A stretch of DNA of 64,000 bases, taken from Hoeflea sp. (GTDB lineage: Bacteria > Pseudomonadota > Alphaproteobacteria > Rhizobiales > Rhizobiaceae). Both the position numbers and the translations under genes were made by a program. Below are positions 17,661-28,521 of this stretch, piece after piece (position 1 is the stretch's first letter; every line of letters starts with the position of its first letter). The notes under the pieces were generated by a model. The model saw nothing but the letters and a program-made list of their open reading frames with translations, was not told the origin of the DNA and made no database searches. The stretch lies in the NCBI GenBank assembly GCA_020637795.1, contig JACKJT010000002.1, positions 620,001 to 684,000 of the forward strand, in the 5' to 3' direction.

Positions 17661-18679
17661 CGGAGACTGCAATGAAGACCGGACCGCGCAACCTGATCAC
17701 CGACGTTGCCGGGCTTCTGGTCGGCAATGCCAGCGATCGCAGGCTCAACTCCGGCGTCACCGCGATTGTCTGCGATCCGCCGGCCACCGCCGCCGTCCAG
17801 GTGCTCGGCGGCGCGCCGGGCACAAGGGAGACCGATCTGCTCGAACCGCACAACACGGTCGAGTCCGTCAACGGGATCATCCTGTCCGGCGGCTCGGCCT
17901 TCGGCCTTGACGCCGCCAGCGGCGCGCAAGCCTGCCTGCGCGAACAGGGCAAGGGCTACGAGGTCGGCCCGCACCGCATTCCGCTGGTTCCCGCGGCGAT
18001 CCTGTTCGACCTGATCAATGGCGGCGACAAGGACTGGGGCACCTATCCGCCCTACCGCGAACTGGGTTACCAGGCCACCGCGGCCGCGTCCGAACATTTC
18101 GACATCGGAACCGCGGGTGCGGGAACCGGGGCATTGACCGCGACCTTCAAGGGCGGGCTCGGTTCCGCCTCCAGCCTGGTCGGCGACAAGTTCGTTATCG
18201 GTGCGCTGGTTGGCGCCAACCCGATGGGCTCGGCGACCATCGGCGCGACGCGCCATTTCTGGGCGGCGCCCTTCGAGATCGGCAATGAATTCGGCGGTCT
18301 TGGAATGCCCTCGCCCCTGCCCACTGACACGAGCGATCTCAAGATCAAGTTCCGCGACATGAACCGCGGCGTCTCCAACACCACCATCGCCGTCATTGCC
18401 ACCGACGCAAGCCTCAGCAAGGCCGAGGCCAAGCGCCTGGCGATTGCGGCGCATGCGGGGTTCGCGCGCGCCATCTGGCCGAGCCACACCCCGTTTGACG
18501 GCGATCTGGTGTTTGCGCTCGCCACCGGCGCCTCGGGCCGCAAGCCGACCCATGACGAGTTCCTCGACCTGTGCGCGGCCGCCGCCTCGACCATGAGCCG
18601 CGCCATCGCCCGCGGCGTCTACGAAGCTACGCCCGATGACCGCGACCTGATGCCGGCCTGGAGCACGGCTGGCGCTTGA
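17657..18679 (+). CDS. P1 family (S58, DmpA-like) peptidase
   Basis: A 340-residue N-terminal-nucleophile hydrolase related to DmpA L-aminopeptidase and beta-peptidyl aminopeptidases. Seen are an early ITDVAGLLVGNA, the glycine-rich GIILSGGSAFGLDAASG, and the NTTIAVIATDA segment where these enzymes cut themselves to expose the nucleophile. It should split into two chains after synthesis and release N-terminal amino acids. The 4-bp overlap with the solute-binding protein gene suggests an oligopeptide or amide uptake and breakdown unit, which is inference. Confidence 0.88.
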   Translation: MTETAMKTGPRNLITDVAGLLVGNASDRRLNSGVTAIVCDPPATAAVQVLGGAPGTRETDLLEPHNTVESVNGIILSGGSAFGLDAASGAQACLREQGKGYEVGPHRIPLVPAAILFDLINGGDKDWGTYPPYRELGYQATAAASEHFDIGTAGAGTGALTATFKGGLGSASSLVGDKFVIGALVGANPMGSATIGATRHFWAAPFEIGNEFGGLGMPSPLPTDTSDLKIKFRDMNRGVSNTTIAVIATDASLSKAEAKRLAIAAHAGFARAIWPSHTPFDGDLVFALATGASGRKPTHDEFLDLCAAAASTMSRAIARGVYEATPDDRDLMPAWSTAGA

Positions 18680-18816
18680 CAGGAGCCGAGGTTGCCCGCA
18701 CGCCCCGGCAATGATAGGCCGTGCTGCCACCCAATCCAGAGAAACCCGATGTCGTCTGTGCATAGCAAACCGCCCGTTCTGAATGCCGGACCGCTGCTGC
18801 GAAACGCCGCCTTTCC

Positions 18817-19401
18817 ATGAAAACCCCGGTCAAACGGCACAGGGGACCGGCGCCCAGACCGGCCAACGACAATTCCAACCTGCGCGACCGGCTTCAGGCC
18901 GCAAGGCTTGGCTGGCGCGATGTTGTTTATGGTTCGATCGGCTGGGGCGCGGCTATGGCGATTTCGGCGCAGGCCTGGCTCTGGCTGTCCGTTGCTGCGC
19001 TTACCAGCCATTACTGGAGCCTCACCGCGCTGGCGTTTGGCGGGGCCGCCCTTGCCTGGCCACTGAGCCTCGCCGCATTCCGCTTCATTGCCTTCGGACG
19101 CGGCCGCGAAGCGGCCTTCGCCACCGCCTTCCTGTGCCTGACGATCTTCACCATCGGCGTGACGTCGGTGGCTTTTGCCTTCATCTACCGCAATTTCTAT
19201 GCGCAATGGCACGGTGATCCGCTGACTAAACTGTGGCTGGTCCAGTTCGTGTTCACCACGGCTTCGGCGCTTTACCAGTTCGCTGTCCAGGGGCTGCGGC
19301 TCTACCTGCCGCTGGGCGTGGTGTTTCTTTTCGGAGCCTCCTGGCTGCTCGCCAGCGGGCACTCGCATGCAAAGACGCGCAAAAGCGGGACTAACGTCTA
19401 G
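18817..19401 (+). CDS. Membrane protein of unknown function
   Basis: A 194-residue protein with a basic cytoplasmic N-terminus (KTPVKRHRGPAPRP) and about five membrane helices beginning near residues 45, 68, 102, 136 and 160. I do not recognise the family. No catalytic motif is visible. It lies between the P1 peptidase and purB in the same direction but with gaps of 137 and 78 bp, so its operon membership is unclear. Confidence 0.65.
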   Translation: MKTPVKRHRGPAPRPANDNSNLRDRLQAARLGWRDVVYGSIGWGAAMAISAQAWLWLSVAALTSHYWSLTALAFGGAALAWPLSLAAFRFIAFGRGREAAFATAFLCLTIFTIGVTSVAFAFIYRNFYAQWHGDPLTKLWLVQFVFTTASALYQFAVQGLRLYLPLGVVFLFGASWLLASGHSHAKTRKSGTNV

Positions 19402-19479
19402 TTTCATCCGATCCGAAGTTTGATTTCGCTCAGAAATGGTCTAGACCCGCCACAACGCCAACTTGCCACGGATTTCGCC

Positions 19480-20808
19480 ATGATACCTCGCTACTCCCGT
19501 CCGGAAATGGTCGCCGTCTGGTCGCCGGAATCCAAGTTCCGCATCTGGTTCGAGATCGAGGCCCATGCCTGCGATGCGCTGGCAGACCTCGGCGTCATCC
19601 CGAAAGAGGCAGCAAAGACGATCTGGGACAAGGGCGGCGCCGCCACCTTCGACATCGACCGCATCGACGAGATCGAGCGCGAGACCAAGCACGATGTCAT
19701 CGCCTTCCTCACTCATCTGGCCGAGATCGTCGGTCCCGACGCCCGCTTCGTCCACCAGGGCATGACCTCGTCGGACGTTCTCGACACCTGTTTCAACGTG
19801 CAACTGGTCAAGGCCACCGACCTGCTGCTCGCCGACATGGACGCGCTTCTCGCCGCCATCAAGCGCCGCGCCTATGAGTACAAGGACACCGTCTGCATCG
19901 GCCGCTCGCACGGCATCCACGCCGAGCCGGTGACCTTCGGCCTGAAGATGGCCGAGGCCTATGCCGAGTTCGACCGCTGCCGCACGCGGCTGGTCAATGC
20001 CCGCGCGGAAATCGCCACCTGCGCCATATCCGGCGCCGTCGGCACCTTCGCCAACATCGATCCCCGCGTCGAGGAGCACGTCGCCAAGGCCATGGGCCTG
20101 ACCGCCGAGCCAGTCTCCACCCAGGTGATCCCGCGCGACCGCCATGCAATGTATTTCGCCACGCTCGGCGTCATCGCATCGTCGATCGAGCGCGTCGCCA
20201 CCGAAATCCGCCATCTGCAGCGCACCGAGGTTCTGGAAGCCGAGGAATACTTCTCGCCCGGACAGAAGGGCTCGTCGGCGATGCCGCACAAGCGCAACCC
20301 GGTGCTGACCGAGAACCTGACCGGCCTGTCGCGGCTGGTGCGCATGGCGGTCACCCCGGCCATGGAAAACGTAGCACTCTGGCACGAGCGCGACATCTCC
20401 CACTCCTCGGTCGAGCGCATGATCGGCCCGGACACCACCGTCACCCTCGATTTCGCGCTGGTCCGGCTGACGGGCGTCATCGACAAGCTGTTGGTCTACC
20501 CCGAGCGCATGGCCGGCAATATGGACCGGCTGGGCGGCCTTGTGCACTCGCAGCGCATCCTTCTGGCGCTGACCCAGGCCGGCTCGTCGCGCGAGGACGC
20601 CTACCGCCTGGTCCAGCGCAACGCCATGAAGGTCTGGAACAGCTATCAGACCTCGGGCGATTCCGAGGTCGACTTCCTCACCGAGTTGCTCAACGACGAG
20701 GATGTCCGCAAGTACCTCTCGGAAACCGAAATCCGCGACCGTTTCGATCTCGGCTATCACACCAAGCATGTCGACACGATCTTCGCGCGGGTGTTCAAGG
20801 ACAGCTGA
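19480..20808 (+). CDS. purB: Adenylosuccinate lyase
   Basis: A 442-residue enzyme of the fumarase/aspartase superfamily. It cleaves SAICAR to AICAR plus fumarate and adenylosuccinate to AMP plus fumarate, two steps of purine synthesis. The signature loop is GSSAMPHKRNPV with the catalytic serine. HQGMTSSDVLDT and GRSHGIHAEPVTFG are the other active-site segments. The ATG at 19480 matches the family N-terminus IPRYSRPEM. It lies about 2.5 kb from purC and not in the same transcript, since minus-strand genes intervene. Confidence 0.97.
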   Translation: MIPRYSRPEMVAVWSPESKFRIWFEIEAHACDALADLGVIPKEAAKTIWDKGGAATFDIDRIDEIERETKHDVIAFLTHLAEIVGPDARFVHQGMTSSDVLDTCFNVQLVKATDLLLADMDALLAAIKRRAYEYKDTVCIGRSHGIHAEPVTFGLKMAEAYAEFDRCRTRLVNARAEIATCAISGAVGTFANIDPRVEEHVAKAMGLTAEPVSTQVIPRDRHAMYFATLGVIASSIERVATEIRHLQRTEVLEAEEYFSPGQKGSSAMPHKRNPVLTENLTGLSRLVRMAVTPAMENVALWHERDISHSSVERMIGPDTTVTLDFALVRLTGVIDKLLVYPERMAGNMDRLGGLVHSQRILLALTQAGSSREDAYRLVQRNAMKVWNSYQTSGDSEVDFLTELLNDEDVRKYLSETEIRDRFDLGYHTKHVDTIFARVFKDS

Positions 20809-20842
20809 CCTCTCGCCCGAGGCCGTTCACCTGAGACATAAA

Positions 20843-20875
20843 TGACACGCAGTCATGCGAAGTGATTGCGTGTCA
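20843..20875. promoter_or_regulatory. Long inverted repeat downstream of purB
   Basis: A 13-bp stem starting TGACACGCA and ending TGCGTGTCA with a 7-nt loop. The only non-Watson-Crick pair is one G-U. No T-run follows, so it is not a standard terminator. It may be a purB 3' stability hairpin or an operator for the small membrane protein gene 80 bp downstream. Confidence 0.6.
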
Positions 20876-20954
20876 CCATACTGCCCTGCTGTTGCCCCCG
20901 TGTTGCCGCGGTTGCTGGCCATTCTGGCAAGCATCCGACACATTGGAGGATCCC

Positions 20955-21188
20955 ATGCAGGACCACCCGCCCCTTGCCGGCAACGGCAACCACAACCGCC
21001 ATGACAGCGAACCCGACCAGCACCAGCCCGGCGAAAGCGGCATCAGCCTCTGGATCGCGGCCGCGACCGTGATCATCTCGCTTGGCGTCCTGCTGGTCTT
21101 CAGCCAGGGGCACCTGAAAAATGGCGGTGGGCCGTTCGTCATCACCCCGCCGACCGAGATCAGCGCCTACCCGGCAAGCGGCCTGTAG
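20955..21188 (+). CDS. Small single-pass membrane protein
   Basis: A 77-residue protein with a His/Asn/Asp-rich hydrophilic N-terminus of about 30 residues, one membrane helix (ISLWIAAATVIISLGVLLVF) and a short periplasmic tail. A GGAGGA site sits 7 nt before the ATG, which supports a real gene. I do not recognise the family. The histidine-rich N-terminus could bind metal, but that is speculation. Confidence 0.6.
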   Translation: MQDHPPLAGNGNHNRHDSEPDQHQPGESGISLWIAAATVIISLGVLLVFSQGHLKNGGGPFVITPPTEISAYPASGL

Positions 21189-21340
21189 CGGCCTCATGGC
21201 TGGACGGAGCCCAGAAATGCCCGGCCCGGAGCAGGCGCCGCTCGCCGAGTGTGGCATGAAAGCCAGTTTGAACCACCCGCAGGCCTTCTCGTCCCGCTCC
21301 ACCGGTTGACTTTTCATCCGGCCTCGCCCACCTCGGCAGC

Positions 21341-21895
21341 ATGAAAGTAGCAGAATCCGATATCCTGATCGTCCCCGGATACACCAATTCCGGCCCCGAC
21401 CACTGGCAATCGCGCTGGCAGGCGCGGCTGTCGACCGCGCGCCGCGTCGAACAGGACGCCTGGGCCAAGCCGGTTCGCGAGGACTGGACCGCGCGCTTCG
21501 CCGAAGCCGTCAACGAGGCGACCAGGCCTGTTGTCGTGATTGCCCACTCGCTGGGCGTGGCGACCGCGCTGCAGGCCTTGCCGGAATGCCGCAACAGGAT
21601 TGCCGGCGCCTTCCTGGTGGCGCCGCCGGAGGTCAACAACCCGAAGATCCGGCCGAAGCACCTGATGACCTTCGGGCCTTACAAGGAAGAGCCGCTCGAG
21701 TTCCCGTCGATCGTCGTCGCCAGCCGCAACGATCCGTTCGGCTCGTTCGAGCATGCCGGCGACATGGCCAATGCCTGGGGCTCGATGCTGATCGACGCCG
21801 GCGAATCCGGTCACATCAACGCCGAATCGGGCCATGGACCCTGGCCGGAAGGCATCATGGTGTTTGCGAACTTCCTCTCACGGCTGAAGGCTTAG
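21341..21895 (+). CDS. RBBP9/YdeN family alpha/beta hydrolase
   Basis: A 184-residue serine hydrolase of the RBBP9/YdeN group. The N-terminal strand is LIVPGYTNSGPDHWQSRW, the nucleophile elbow is AHSLGV, the acid is in ASRNDPFGS, and the histidine lies in SGHINAESGHGPW. The natural substrate of these small hydrolases is unknown. It converges on the aldolase gene, with only 16 bp between the stops. Confidence 0.9.
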   Translation: MKVAESDILIVPGYTNSGPDHWQSRWQARLSTARRVEQDAWAKPVREDWTARFAEAVNEATRPVVVIAHSLGVATALQALPECRNRIAGAFLVAPPEVNNPKIRPKHLMTFGPYKEEPLEFPSIVVASRNDPFGSFEHAGDMANAWGSMLIDAGESGHINAESGHGPWPEGIMVFANFLSRLKA

Positions 21896-21911
21896 AGCCG
21901 GGAGACAGGGC

Positions 21912-22673
21912 TCAGCCGCGCGCCTTCTCCAGCATCACCGCCGCCCCGGCATGAATGATGCCGGGATCGGTGTTCAGCGCCGCCAGCCGGTAACCCATCT
22001 TGCCAAAGCCCGGAACATCGGCCGGATCGACGGCAAACACCGCAGCAAGCTTGCCTGCGTGACGGGCCCGGCTGCCGATCTCGGCAATCACGTCCTGCAG
22101 CTCCTCGTTTCGCGGATCGACGCGGGCGCCATCCGACCAGGAAATCGACAGATCCGACGGTCCGACAAAGACGCCGTCGATGCCGTCGGTGGCGAGGATA
22201 CCATCGAGCGCGGCGAATGCGGCCCGGGTTTCAATCATCGCCAACGACAGCGTCTTGGCGTTGGCGGAGCGGAAATAGCTCTCCGGCGAATAGGAGGAAT
22301 GCAGCTGCAGCGCTTTCATCGGCCCCCAGGAGCGTTCTCCCACCGGCGGATACTTCATCGCGTTGGCAAACGCCCGGGCATCCGCGACCGAATTGATCAT
22401 CGGCGCGATGACGGCCTCGAACCCCATGTCCAGCGCCCGGCTGGCGAGATCGTTGCGCCCCACCGGGATCCGCAGGATCGCGGGCTTGCCCGCGGCAAAG
22501 ATCGCACCCGCCGACGCAAAGGCGGTGGATTCGCTGTGTGCGCCATGCTGCATGTCGACGGTGACGGTGTCGAAGGGACAGCGGGCCAGCGCGCCCGCCA
22601 TTTCCACCGAGGGCGAGGTCGACCACGCGGTGATCAGCATCCCGCCCTGATCAAGCTTGTCTTGCAACTGCAT
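21912..22673 (-). CDS. HpcH/HpaI family aldolase
   Basis: A 253-residue class II pyruvate aldolase of the HpcH/HpaI family. The metal-binding glutamate is in LAMIETRAAF and the aspartate in FVGPSDLSISW. VDMQHGAHSE corresponds to the catalytic His region, and APMINSVADARAFANAMKYPP is the family signature. These enzymes cleave 4-hydroxy-2-oxo acids to pyruvate and an aldehyde. The substrate is not shown by the context, since no aromatic degradation genes are near. Confidence 0.9.
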   Translation of the reverse strand: MQLQDKLDQGGMLITAWSTSPSVEMAGALARCPFDTVTVDMQHGAHSESTAFASAGAIFAAGKPAILRIPVGRNDLASRALDMGFEAVIAPMINSVADARAFANAMKYPPVGERSWGPMKALQLHSSYSPESYFRSANAKTLSLAMIETRAAFAALDGILATDGIDGVFVGPSDLSISWSDGARVDPRNEELQDVIAEIGSRARHAGKLAAVFAVDPADVPGFGKMGYRLAALNTDPGIIHAGAAVMLEKARG

Positions 22674-22733
22674 GGCCGGCTCCTCCCGAATCAGTATCTG
22701 GCCCGCGACGGGCGCCCGGAATCCTCAATCCAA

Positions 22734-22768
22734 CAAAAAACCGCCTCCGGCAAGCCGCAGGCGGTTTC
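22734..22768 (-). terminator. Rho-independent terminator of the DUF1476 gene
   Basis: An AAACCGCCT/AGGCGGTTT stem, with the inner loop partly paired. Read on the minus strand it is followed by a run of six T residues, 20 bp after the DUF1476 stop. Confidence 0.9.
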
Positions 22769-22788
22769 CTGAAAGAAGGTCTTTTGCG

Positions 22789-23109
22789 TCAGCTGTTCTG
22801 GATCTGCTCGACGGCAACCGCCATCAGTTCATCCATCTTGCGGCGCAGCTGGTGATCGGACTGGGCGACGCCGGCTTCATCGAAATCGGCGCGGACCTTG
22901 CGGAACACATCTTCATCGCCAACTTCCTCGAAATCGGCCATGACCACGCTTTTCGCATAGGTCTCGGCGTCATCGCCGGCTTTTCCGAGCAATTCGGCGG
23001 CCCAGAGGCCCAAAAGCTTGTTGCGGCGCGCTTCTGCTTTGAACTTCAGCTCCTCATCATGGGCAAACTTGTTTTCAAATGCGTTTTCGCGGTCTTTCAT
23101 ATTGCTCAT
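22789..23109 (-). CDS. DUF1476 protein, ATPase inhibitor (F1-ATPase zeta) subunit
   Basis: A 106-residue, highly charged helical protein. The N-terminal MKDRENAFENKFAHDEELKF is the inhibitory segment of the family. DUF1476 is the zeta subunit of alphaproteobacterial F1Fo-ATP synthase, shown in Paracoccus denitrificans to insert into F1 and block ATP hydrolysis. The ATG at 23109 gives the typical length; an ATG three codons later is possible. It is divergent from purC, with 226 bp of shared upstream region, and has its own terminator. Confidence 0.93.
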   Translation of the reverse strand: MSNMKDRENAFENKFAHDEELKFKAEARRNKLLGLWAAELLGKAGDDAETYAKSVVMADFEEVGDEDVFRKVRADFDEAGVAQSDHQLRRKMDELMAVAVEQIQNS

Positions 23110-23335
23110 GAGCTGGCTCCCGGCGGTGAATCGATAATCCCTATATGGGCGTTTGCCCCATAAAACAAAAGACCGCCGAAAGTGCAATGCAAACCCGCCT
23201 CAAGTCACGCAATTCCGGGGACATTGCTGATAACGGCGTTGTGAAAGCCTCGACAATCCGCTAAAGCACGGCTCAAAATCGACCCTTAGCCGAGTTGCCG
23301 CGGCTTCAGCCGGCACAATTGACAGAGATACCCCC

Positions 23336-24100
23336 ATGACCCGTCGCCGCCGTATCTACGAAGGCAAGGCCAAGATTCTATATGAAGGCCCCGAGCCCGG
23401 CACACTGATCCAGTTCTTCAAGGACGACGCCACCGCGTTCAACAAGAAGAAACACGATGTGGTTGACGGCAAGGGCGTGCTCAACAACCGCATCTCCGAG
23501 TACATATTCTCGCATCTGAACCGGATCGGCATCCCGACCCACTTCATCCGCCGCATCAACATGCGCGAGCAGCTGATCAAGGAAGTCGAGATCATCCCGC
23601 TTGAGGTGGTGGTGCGTAATGTTGCCGCGGGCTCGTTGTCCAAGCGCCTGGGCATCGAGGAAGGCACCGTGCTGCCGCGCTCGATCATCGAATTCTACTA
23701 CAAGGCCGACGCGCTCGACGACCCGATGGTCTCCGAAGAGCACATCACCGCCTTCGGCTGGGCCAGCCCGCAGGAAATCGACGACATCATGGCGCTCGCC
23801 ATTCGCGTCAACGATTTCCTCACCGGCCTGTTCCTCGGCGTCGGAATCCAGCTCGTCGACTTCAAGATGGAATGCGGCCGGCTGTTCGAAGGTGACATGA
23901 TGCGCATCGTCGTCGCCGACGAGATCTCGCCCGATTCCTGCCGCCTCTGGGACGTCAACACCAACCAGAAGCTCGACAAGGACGTCTTCCGCCGTGACCT
24001 AGGCAACCTGGTCGAGGCCTACCAGGAAGTCGCCCGCCGGCTTGGCATCATGAACGAGAACGAGCCGAACCGTCCCACCGGGCCGGTTCTGGTCAAGTAA
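23336..24100 (+). CDS. purC: Phosphoribosylaminoimidazole-succinocarboxamide synthase
   Basis: A 254-residue SAICAR synthetase joining CAIR and aspartate with ATP in purine synthesis. Family motifs are YEGKAKILYEG at the start, RRINMREQLIKEVEIIPLEVVVRN in the middle, and DFKMECGR and DEISPDSCRLWD near the end. It is first in a plus-strand run purC-purS-purQ-(lipoprotein)-purL. The spacing to purS is 18 bp, so they are co-transcribed. Confidence 0.97.
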   Translation: MTRRRRIYEGKAKILYEGPEPGTLIQFFKDDATAFNKKKHDVVDGKGVLNNRISEYIFSHLNRIGIPTHFIRRINMREQLIKEVEIIPLEVVVRNVAAGSLSKRLGIEEGTVLPRSIIEFYYKADALDDPMVSEEHITAFGWASPQEIDDIMALAIRVNDFLTGLFLGVGIQLVDFKMECGRLFEGDMMRIVVADEISPDSCRLWDVNTNQKLDKDVFRRDLGNLVEAYQEVARRLGIMNENEPNRPTGPVLVK

Positions 24101-24118
24101 GCGACGGGAACTGCGACC

Positions 24119-24361
24119 ATGATCAAGGCACGCGTAACAGTGACGCTCAAGAACGGCGTTCTCGACCCGCAGGGCAAGGCCATCGAGCACGCGCTCGGCG
24201 GCCTCGGATTCTCCGGCGTCGATTCCGTCCGCCAGGGCAAGGTATTCGACGTGGTGCTTGAAACCTCCGACCGCGCCAGGGCCGAGGCCGAACTCAAGGC
24301 CATGGGCGAAAAACTGCTCGCCAACACGGTGATCGAGGATTTCTCGGTCGAGGTGATCTAG
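24119..24361 (+). CDS. purS: Phosphoribosylformylglycinamidine synthase subunit PurS
   Basis: An 80-residue protein with the PurS fold. KARVTVTLKNGVLDPQGKAIEHAL and the later LGFSGVDSVRQGKVFDV match the family. PurS bridges PurQ and PurL to form the three-part FGAR amidotransferase. Its stop is 3 bp before purQ. Confidence 0.96.
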   Translation: MIKARVTVTLKNGVLDPQGKAIEHALGGLGFSGVDSVRQGKVFDVVLETSDRARAEAELKAMGEKLLANTVIEDFSVEVI

Positions 24362-24364
24362 GCC

Positions 24365-25039
24365 ATGAAAGCTGCCGTCATCCTGCTTCCCGGCCTGAAT
24401 CGCGATCGCGACATGATCGCGGCGCTGACCAAGATTTCCGGCCAGGCCCCGCAAACCGTCTGGCAGACCGAGACGTCTATCGACGACGATGTCGATCTGA
24501 TCGTCATCCCCGGCGGCTTTTCCTATGGCGATTACCTGCGCTGCGGCGCCATTGCCGCGCGCATGCCGGTGATGCAGACGGTGCGCGAAAAGGCCGAAAA
24601 GGGGACGCGGGTCATCGGCGTCTGCAACGGCTTCCAGATCCTGCTTGAAGCCGGCCTGCTGCCCGGCGCGCTGATGCGCAACGCCTCGCTCAAGTTCGTC
24701 TGCCGCGAAGTCAGGCTCGAGGTCGCCAACGCCAATACCGTGTTCACGCAAGGCTATTCGCAGGGCCAGGTCATCCGCTGCCCGGTGGCCCATCACGACG
24801 GCAACTATTTCACCGACGCCGACACGCTGGCCGAGATCGAGGCCAACAACCAGGTGGCGTTCCGCTACACGGCCGACACCAACCCTAACGGTTCGCTCAA
24901 CAACATCGCCGGCATCGTCAACAAGGCGGGAAACGTGCTGGGCATGATGCCGCACCCGGAAAACCTGATCGAACCGGCCCACGGCGGCAGCGACGGCCGC
25001 GCCCTGTTCGAATCCGCCCTGGGGCTTGTCGAGGCCTGA
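24365..25039 (+). CDS. purQ: Phosphoribosylformylglycinamidine synthase glutaminase subunit PurQ
   Basis: A 224-residue class I glutamine amidotransferase that feeds ammonia to PurL. The nucleophile cysteine is in GVCNGFQILLEAGLLPG, and the catalytic His and Glu are in GMMPHPENLIEP. The oxyanion strand is IPGGFSYGDYLRCGAIAA. It lies directly behind purS. Confidence 0.97.
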   Translation: MKAAVILLPGLNRDRDMIAALTKISGQAPQTVWQTETSIDDDVDLIVIPGGFSYGDYLRCGAIAARMPVMQTVREKAEKGTRVIGVCNGFQILLEAGLLPGALMRNASLKFVCREVRLEVANANTVFTQGYSQGQVIRCPVAHHDGNYFTDADTLAEIEANNQVAFRYTADTNPNGSLNNIAGIVNKAGNVLGMMPHPENLIEPAHGGSDGRALFESALGLVEA

Positions 25040-25179
25040 GAGCCGGGCCGGCGGTTTCACAGGCCACTGGCGACAAGATGCACTGAAGCCTTGCACTCCG
25101 ATTGTGCCCCTGCGCCGGGCAGGAATCGTGCTATTGCAGCCTGTCCCTGAATGCCGTCTGGCCGATGCCCGGAGCTCCC

Positions 25180-25557
25180 ATGAACAAGAATTCGCCGATG
25201 TTGGTGCTGCTATCCGGCCTCGCCCTTTCGGCCTGCGCGCCCTCGTCCGGCCCGCCGGCGGGCATGAGCGGCAACGCAATCGCCGTCTCGACGCTGCAAC
25301 GGGTCAACGCCCAGGCCCATGCCTGCTGGCTCAAGGACCGGGACTTCGCCGCCTACGGCATCGTCCCCGAACTCGACACCACCAGCACGCCGCGGCTGTT
25401 GATCATCCCGCGCGGCAAGCCGCAGTCCCTGCCGCAGGCGGTCATCGTCGCCTCCGCCGGCAGCGCCCAGTTCTACGGCCCCCTCTCCACCTCGCCGCTG
25501 GCCGGCCGGATCGACAGCGACATCTCGCGCTGGGCATCGGGCGGGACCGGCTGCTGA
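25180..25557 (+). CDS. Small predicted lipoprotein
   Basis: A 125-residue protein with a lipoprotein signal: MLVLLSGLALSACAPS, with lipobox LSAC and the acylated cysteine near residue 20. The mature part is short, with no domain I recognise, and ends in a Cys. It sits between purQ and purL with gaps of about 140 bp on each side. It is probably carried in the purine transcript without a purine role, but that is inference. I chose the ATG at 25180 because it places the lipobox correctly. Confidence 0.75.
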   Translation: MNKNSPMLVLLSGLALSACAPSSGPPAGMSGNAIAVSTLQRVNAQAHACWLKDRDFAAYGIVPELDTTSTPRLLIIPRGKPQSLPQAVIVASAGSAQFYGPLSTSPLAGRIDSDISRWASGGTGC

Positions 25558-25702
25558 TCGTCGCGCTGCGCAGGCTGGATCCCGGTCCATGTCCACAGAA
25601 TAGCGCTTTCTTTCGGCTCAAATCCCAATTTCCAGGTGCCAACCGTGCCGCCAGTGCGCTATAGGCTCAGGCACGCGCAGGACAAGAAGGGCGACCACCG
25701 CC

Positions 25703-27934
<2,232 letters not shown>

Positions 27935-27955
27935 CCCAATCAGGAGCCACCCCCC

Positions 27956-28189
27956 ATGCCAATGAACGCAGGCGATATCGAGAAACTCATCAAGACCGGG
28001 ATTCCTGACGCCAAGGTCACCATCCGCGATCTGGCGGGCGACGGCGATCACTACGCGGCGGAAGTGGTCTCCGAGAGCTTCCGGGGCAAGAGCCGGGTGC
28101 AGCAGCACCAGATGGTCTACAACGCGCTTGAGGGCAACATGGGCGGCGTCCTGCATGCCCTGGCGCTGCAGACCAGCGTTCCGGACTGA
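27956..28189 (+). CDS. BolA family protein
   Basis: A 77-residue BolA-like protein of the short BolA2 type. It has an early IEKLIKTGIPDAKVTI, the loop DGDHYAAEVVS and the helix RVQQHQMVYNAL, whose His51 is the conserved ligand that shares a [2Fe-2S] cluster with a CGFS glutaredoxin. That glutaredoxin is encoded 1.3 kb downstream. It lies 21 bp behind purL and is likely on the same transcript. Confidence 0.93.
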   Translation: MPMNAGDIEKLIKTGIPDAKVTIRDLAGDGDHYAAEVVSESFRGKSRVQQHQMVYNALEGNMGGVLHALALQTSVPD

Positions 28190-28197
28190 GTGAAGCC

Positions 28198-28494
28198 ATG
28201 GCGGGCTTTCTCGACGGCCTGATCGGCGAGATCATCGACGGCGTCGTCGACGGCATGGCCAAGGGTGCCGTCACCCGCAAACGCCGCCGCTCCACCACCC
28301 GCCGCAAGACAACCCGCAGGAAAACCACGTCGCGGCGCAGGCGCTCGACCACCACATCGACCATCGAAAAGGTCCTGGTCGAGGCGCTGACCGGCAAGAA
28401 ACCGGCAACCAGGAAGCCGAAGACCCGCCGGGCGAAGACCAGGACGACCCGCTCGACCAGGCGCAAGTCCACCGCCCGCAAGCGGTCTTCATAG
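28198..28494 (+). CDS. Lys/Arg/Thr-rich basic protein of unknown function
   Basis: A 98-residue protein. The first 25 residues form a possible amphipathic helix (GFLDGLIGEIIDGVVDGMA). Most of the rest is tandem R/K/T/S-rich low-complexity sequence, interrupted by one hydrophobic patch, TIEKVLVEALTG. The charge resembles histone-H1-like or nucleic-acid-binding tails. It begins 8 bp after the bolA stop, so it is expressed with it. I do not recognise a family; DNA or RNA binding is inferred from composition only. Confidence 0.65.
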   Translation: MAGFLDGLIGEIIDGVVDGMAKGAVTRKRRRSTTRRKTTRRKTTSRRRRSTTTSTIEKVLVEALTGKKPATRKPKTRRAKTRTTRSTRRKSTARKRSS

Positions 28495-28521
28495 GCCTGT
28501 GGACGGCCCCAAGCCCGGATT

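Noticed and set aside
28270..28490. Tandem DNA repeat in the Lys/Arg-rich gene
   Set aside because: The repetitive look comes from biased amino-acid use; no exact repeat unit of useful length was seen.
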